DNA of 16,661 nt from Elusimicrobia bacterium RIFOXYB2_FULL_48_7 (GTDB lineage: Bacteria > Elusimicrobiota > Endomicrobiia > CG1-02-37-114 > XYA2-FULL-39-19): NCBI GenBank assembly GCA_001800495.1, contig MGVM01000012.1, positions 1-16,661 of the forward strand, written 5' to 3'. Shown here one piece after another: positions 14,901-16,661 of this stretch. The notes below the pieces were generated by a model. The model saw only the letters and a program-made list of their open reading frames with translations, was not told the DNA's origin and searched no databases. A program made the position numbers and the translations under genes. Position 1 is the stretch's first letter; every line of letters starts with the position of its first letter.

Positions 14901-16661
14901 CAAACGGATATACATAATAAACCCCTTCCGAGAGGCCTTTTTTTGAATACAAGAGATATTGCCCATTCGCATCAGAACTACGGTCAACCAGGAACGAGCT
15001 TAGTGAAACATCTCTCATCGAGACATTTCCTGACCCATCCGGGGAGTCACTCTTGTTCAACATACCGGTATCATACAGCTGCTGGGCGAATTTTCTCAAT
15101 TCAAGTGACTGAACCTTAATGAAAGTATTTGAAAACATGTTAGTGTTTGTGTAAGTCGTGGTTTTGGCAACTATGTCATCAAGAGCCGATGGCGGGCCAT
15201 ACACCTTGATGTACAGGGTTGAAGCAGGAAGCAGGTCAAGGTTAATATAATTGGTTGTCCCGCTCTGGGTGTTAAGAGTCTTAAACATCATACCTGTGTT
15301 ACCCGAAGCTCTACCAAACATGTTGGTCTGGCTGGGGAAATCCGAGTATTCATTCACCCAAACAACGGCATTTCCGGTAGGAACGTTTGAAGCAGAGAAC
15401 TTTCCATTAGCGTCCGGTATCATCTTGATGTCAGAATTTTCACTAGTCGACGCTGGATACCCAACATAAACCATCACCTTGGTGTAATCCGGCGTGATTC
15501 CTGAGATATTGTTGATCGTACCGCTAATAGTCCCGGTGGGCATGCCCATTTTTATTTCAAACCCCGCGGCATTGGTCGCCACATTCGTGGAAACAGTGAC
15601 TATCCTGTTTTCGAGTGAAGGTGTTACATCAGCAGAACCAGCTTCAACTACAATCTCATATCTCCCGCTTATAAGCCCCCTGATACTGTAGTTTGCACTG
15701 GCAGGATAACCGGCATTGGTGGAGATGTATACCCTGTTCTGTATCCATGTTCCATCGCCTAGTGACCTCAACCCAACATTTATGCCGATGCCTTCCGGTA
15801 TAGTGCCCATGCCCATCTGGCCCGAGTTGTTGCCGTAATTATTGTCGAGCAATGCAGAAATATCATTGAGCATGGTGATGGTACCGGTAAGTTTTGTACC
15901 AAAATCAAGCTGAACAGTTCCCAGTCCTGCATTTTCAGAATAGACGATTACCATCTTCCTGGCAAAAATACCGTTTGACTCAAAATATACGTAATAAGAA
16001 GTCCTTGGCAGAAGGCCTTCAAGCCGGAATTCAGCAGTAGCCCTTCCCTGGAGCATATCGTACTGCATGAACTGCAAACCGTTCCCATTATGGTCTTTCC
16101 TATCAAACGATTCAGCCTGTATGTTAATATTTAAATTATACTGGCCTGTTCTCATAACATCGCTGATGAAACTGCTTGTTACGGACGTTGAAGCAAATAT
16201 TTCGGCAGGAAGCTTTATTATACCTTTTACGGTAGGCGCTTTTTCAAGGATAATATTTTTCCCTACGGGTGCGCTTACAATGCTGAAGGGTTCCTGTTTT
16301 GATGCATAACCCGGGATCCTTACCTTGATGGAATATTGGCCTGGTTCAAGGGACATTTCATAGAACACGGTTGTCTGGCTTAGAACAGATCCTGAAAGCG
16401 GCACCCTGATATCATCCCTGTAATACCCGTTTCCGTCAGTTCTCATGACCTCTACATTTCCCCACAGGTCATACATGATATTACCCATATTATCTCTCAT
16501 GTCTCCCTTAAGGGGCGGGTTCGGGATAGTGATCATTCCGTAAACGCTCGTACCTTTGGTGAGAGTAATTGTGCCTGCGTTGGCGGGTGTACCGACAGTA
16601 AGGATCTTGATGCCATCGTTATTGTCGCCTTTTATTACCATGATATAGCCGGCCTTCGATA
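11962..16661 (-). CDS. Giant surface or secreted protein with carboxypeptidase-regulatory-like repeats, ZU5-like region and FlgD/type IX-like C-terminal domain; 5' end outside window
   Basis: The frame is open from the stop at 11962 to the window edge; over 1560 residues are visible. The ATG at 16641 is unlikely to be the real start, as in-frame codons continue upstream without a stop and a repeat is already under way. About nine carboxypeptidase-regulatory-like (prealbumin-type) domains follow at roughly 100-residue intervals. Each opens with a strand such as GATLIGRLVDETGK or GGTVIAGKVTN and closes with a motif such as LPAGTYMIRISP or LVKGTYLLKVFAKGFG. Then come an unassigned region, a ZU5-like segment (SGIDVPAGSI near nt 12750 to VKHMSKFAVF near nt 12330), a GGSGGGGSS linker and an 85-residue C-terminal domain with YPNP, LKVYNIVGEMVY, SGVYVY and GKLAIIR. 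That last domain resembles FlgD-Ig and type IX sorting domains. The protein probably lies on or outside the outer membrane; ligand unknown. Confidence 0.86.
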   Translation of the reverse strand, partial: SKAGYIMVIKGDNNDGIKILTVGTPANAGTITLTKGTSVYGMITIPNPPLKGDMRDNMGNIMYDLWGNVEVMRTDGNGYYRDDIRVPLSGSVLSQTTVFYEMSLEPGQYSIKVRIPGYASKQEPFSIVSAPVGKNIILEKAPTVKGIIKLPAEIFASTSVTSSFISDVMRTGQYNLNINIQAESFDRKDHNGNGLQFMQYDMLQGRATAEFRLEGLLPRTSYYVYFESNGIFARKMVIVYSENAGLGTVQLDFGTKLTGTITMLNDISALLDNNYGNNSGQMGMGTIPEGIGINVGLRSLGDGTWIQNRVYISTNAGYPASANYSIRGLISGRYEIVVEAGSADVTPSLENRIVTVSTNVATNAAGFEIKMGMPTGTISGTINNISGITPDYTKVMVYVGYPASTSENSDIKMIPDANGKFSASNVPTGNAVVWVNEYSDFPSQTNMFGRASGNTGMMFKTLNTQSGTTNYINLDLLPASTLYIKVYGPPSALDDIVAKTTTYTNTNMFSNTFIKVQSLELRKFAQQLYDTGMLNKSDSPDGSGNVSMRDVSLSSFLVDRSSDANGQYLLYSKKGLSEGVYYVYPFVNLPVWAVLGYSTPTGNSSSYPIMRRVTYNYASVPFESYELLAKNSLKQVTFTLTSGVNISGSITRPQAGTAEYISVALKDYSTGKDISTYNVDFASANSVSLRTKSYNFDKVSPGKYLLLVWSQNYKVYSRDFAVPISTEPLVIPSITLSKGATLIGRLVDETGKSITSGVLVEANSYPPVEGSYRNTDQTGMSISTTGTTMGQFTFPNLPAGTYMIRISPKADSTVSYMITTKAGITVPDSQTDVDIGTIKVKGGTVIAGKVTNSSNEPLSNIPIVGYPQSVQDRQNNMINAVTDTNGIFVLRGINTGLQYWEVKVNIRPKDPTKQTATMLKYGVGVKSGIDVKTLSESLSFTLEEAQSAIKGTVKAYSALILPFKVEGIDVEDYPAALVLLQSPSDLASGDPMAGIKTITNVDGSFEIKGLVKGTYLLKVFAKGFGTFKQEVTVEESAINDIGDLNLTAGLSVGGNIRTQTGTRISQSEASIVVAATRDFTKIVFGNLSINPVTQEVERYDIYGVEAGVQYYVVLVEPNSNKVFVDPTVFTVTGSSETKDIVYTVYPPNFEAKSFKLTLPIGAFKQVGFTSINVPLGSSEDTIDITNLPNEIDLYYVYGYATEPLKEESIRQVVTTMTASGVFRPLSTSDEKFVNDRREFLFVYIPNGQEITDGYFQLKFTGTSSKGLIGETEYKFYLGEDGRSEKIINPMVGGNLTLGSGDESGIDVPAGSIDDDVALTSGTKASCVKVTDETIGATRRGKYSRGAFSTPITCFAAAKPGTQLSDIYELQVRLVSGPLATISQTTPISVKIAISTSALDLPESELKLYNYNETSKAWDAVSGTPSIDWSKFTLSMNVKHMSKFAVFHVVGGSGGGGSSDAAAADLSNAFVYPNPLKAGTLAADAPYQAAVITFKKLTSEARLKVYNIVGEMVYDDVKTDDASTDTLTWDTKTKSGEKVASGVYVYQLTNPKVSSDKKSGKLAIIR

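Noticed and set aside
16639..16641. ATG at 16641 as true start of the giant protein
   Set aside because: The frame stays open to the window edge and no signal peptide follows this ATG; the sequence begins in the middle of a repeat domain.
1..16661. CRISPR array, transposase, integrase or phage genes
   Set aside because: I saw no regularly spaced direct repeats with unique spacers, and no product resembles a mobility protein; gene order and codon use look uniform.

Overview
The window looks like a chromosomal segment from an uncultivated Gram-negative (diderm) bacterium. All recognisable genes lie on the minus strand, so transcription runs from high to low coordinates. The diderm inference rests on two predicted outer-membrane beta-barrel proteins, a meso-diaminopimelate-type MurE and several signal peptides. 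The style of the envelope proteins (PorV/UPF0164 family, FecR-domain secreted protein, giant carboxypeptidase-regulatory-like repeat protein with a FlgD/type-IX-like C-terminal domain) suggests a candidate phylum near Elusimicrobia, Firestonebacteria or Goldbacteria. That placement is inference; no phylogeny was run.

Region 1 (1-5650) is the start of a division and cell wall (dcw) operon: mraZ, rsmH, an ftsL-like gene, a class B penicillin-binding protein (FtsI type), murE and the first two thirds of murF. Genes overlap or are separated by a few bases. A consensus promoter (TTGACT, 17 bp, TATAAT) precedes mraZ. Just downstream of its -10 lie GTGG boxes at exact 10-bp spacing, the expected MraZ autoregulatory operator.

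Region 2 (5749-7233) is an RNA-rich housekeeping block: a perfect-consensus promoter, a tRNA with anticodon CAU, tRNA-Val(CAC), a C4 zinc-ribbon coiled-coil gene (CdsZ/DUF164 family) and the class A RNase P RNA. Neither tRNA gene encodes CCA, and the RNase P RNA seems to lack the GGU in its P15 loop that normally reads CCA.

Region 3 (7295-16661) is an envelope locus. In transcription order it holds a giant repeat protein whose 5' end is outside the window, an intrinsic terminator, a structured leader, a secreted FecR-domain protein, a beta-barrel protein, a PorV/UPF0164-like barrel, a strong terminator or attenuator, and an exported protein that I read as two tandem SpoVG-like domains. No sigma factor, mobile element or CRISPR array is visible. 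The most novel-looking items are the exported double-SpoVG protein with its attenuator-like upstream hairpin, and the association of the giant sorting-domain protein, FecR-domain protein and two barrels.
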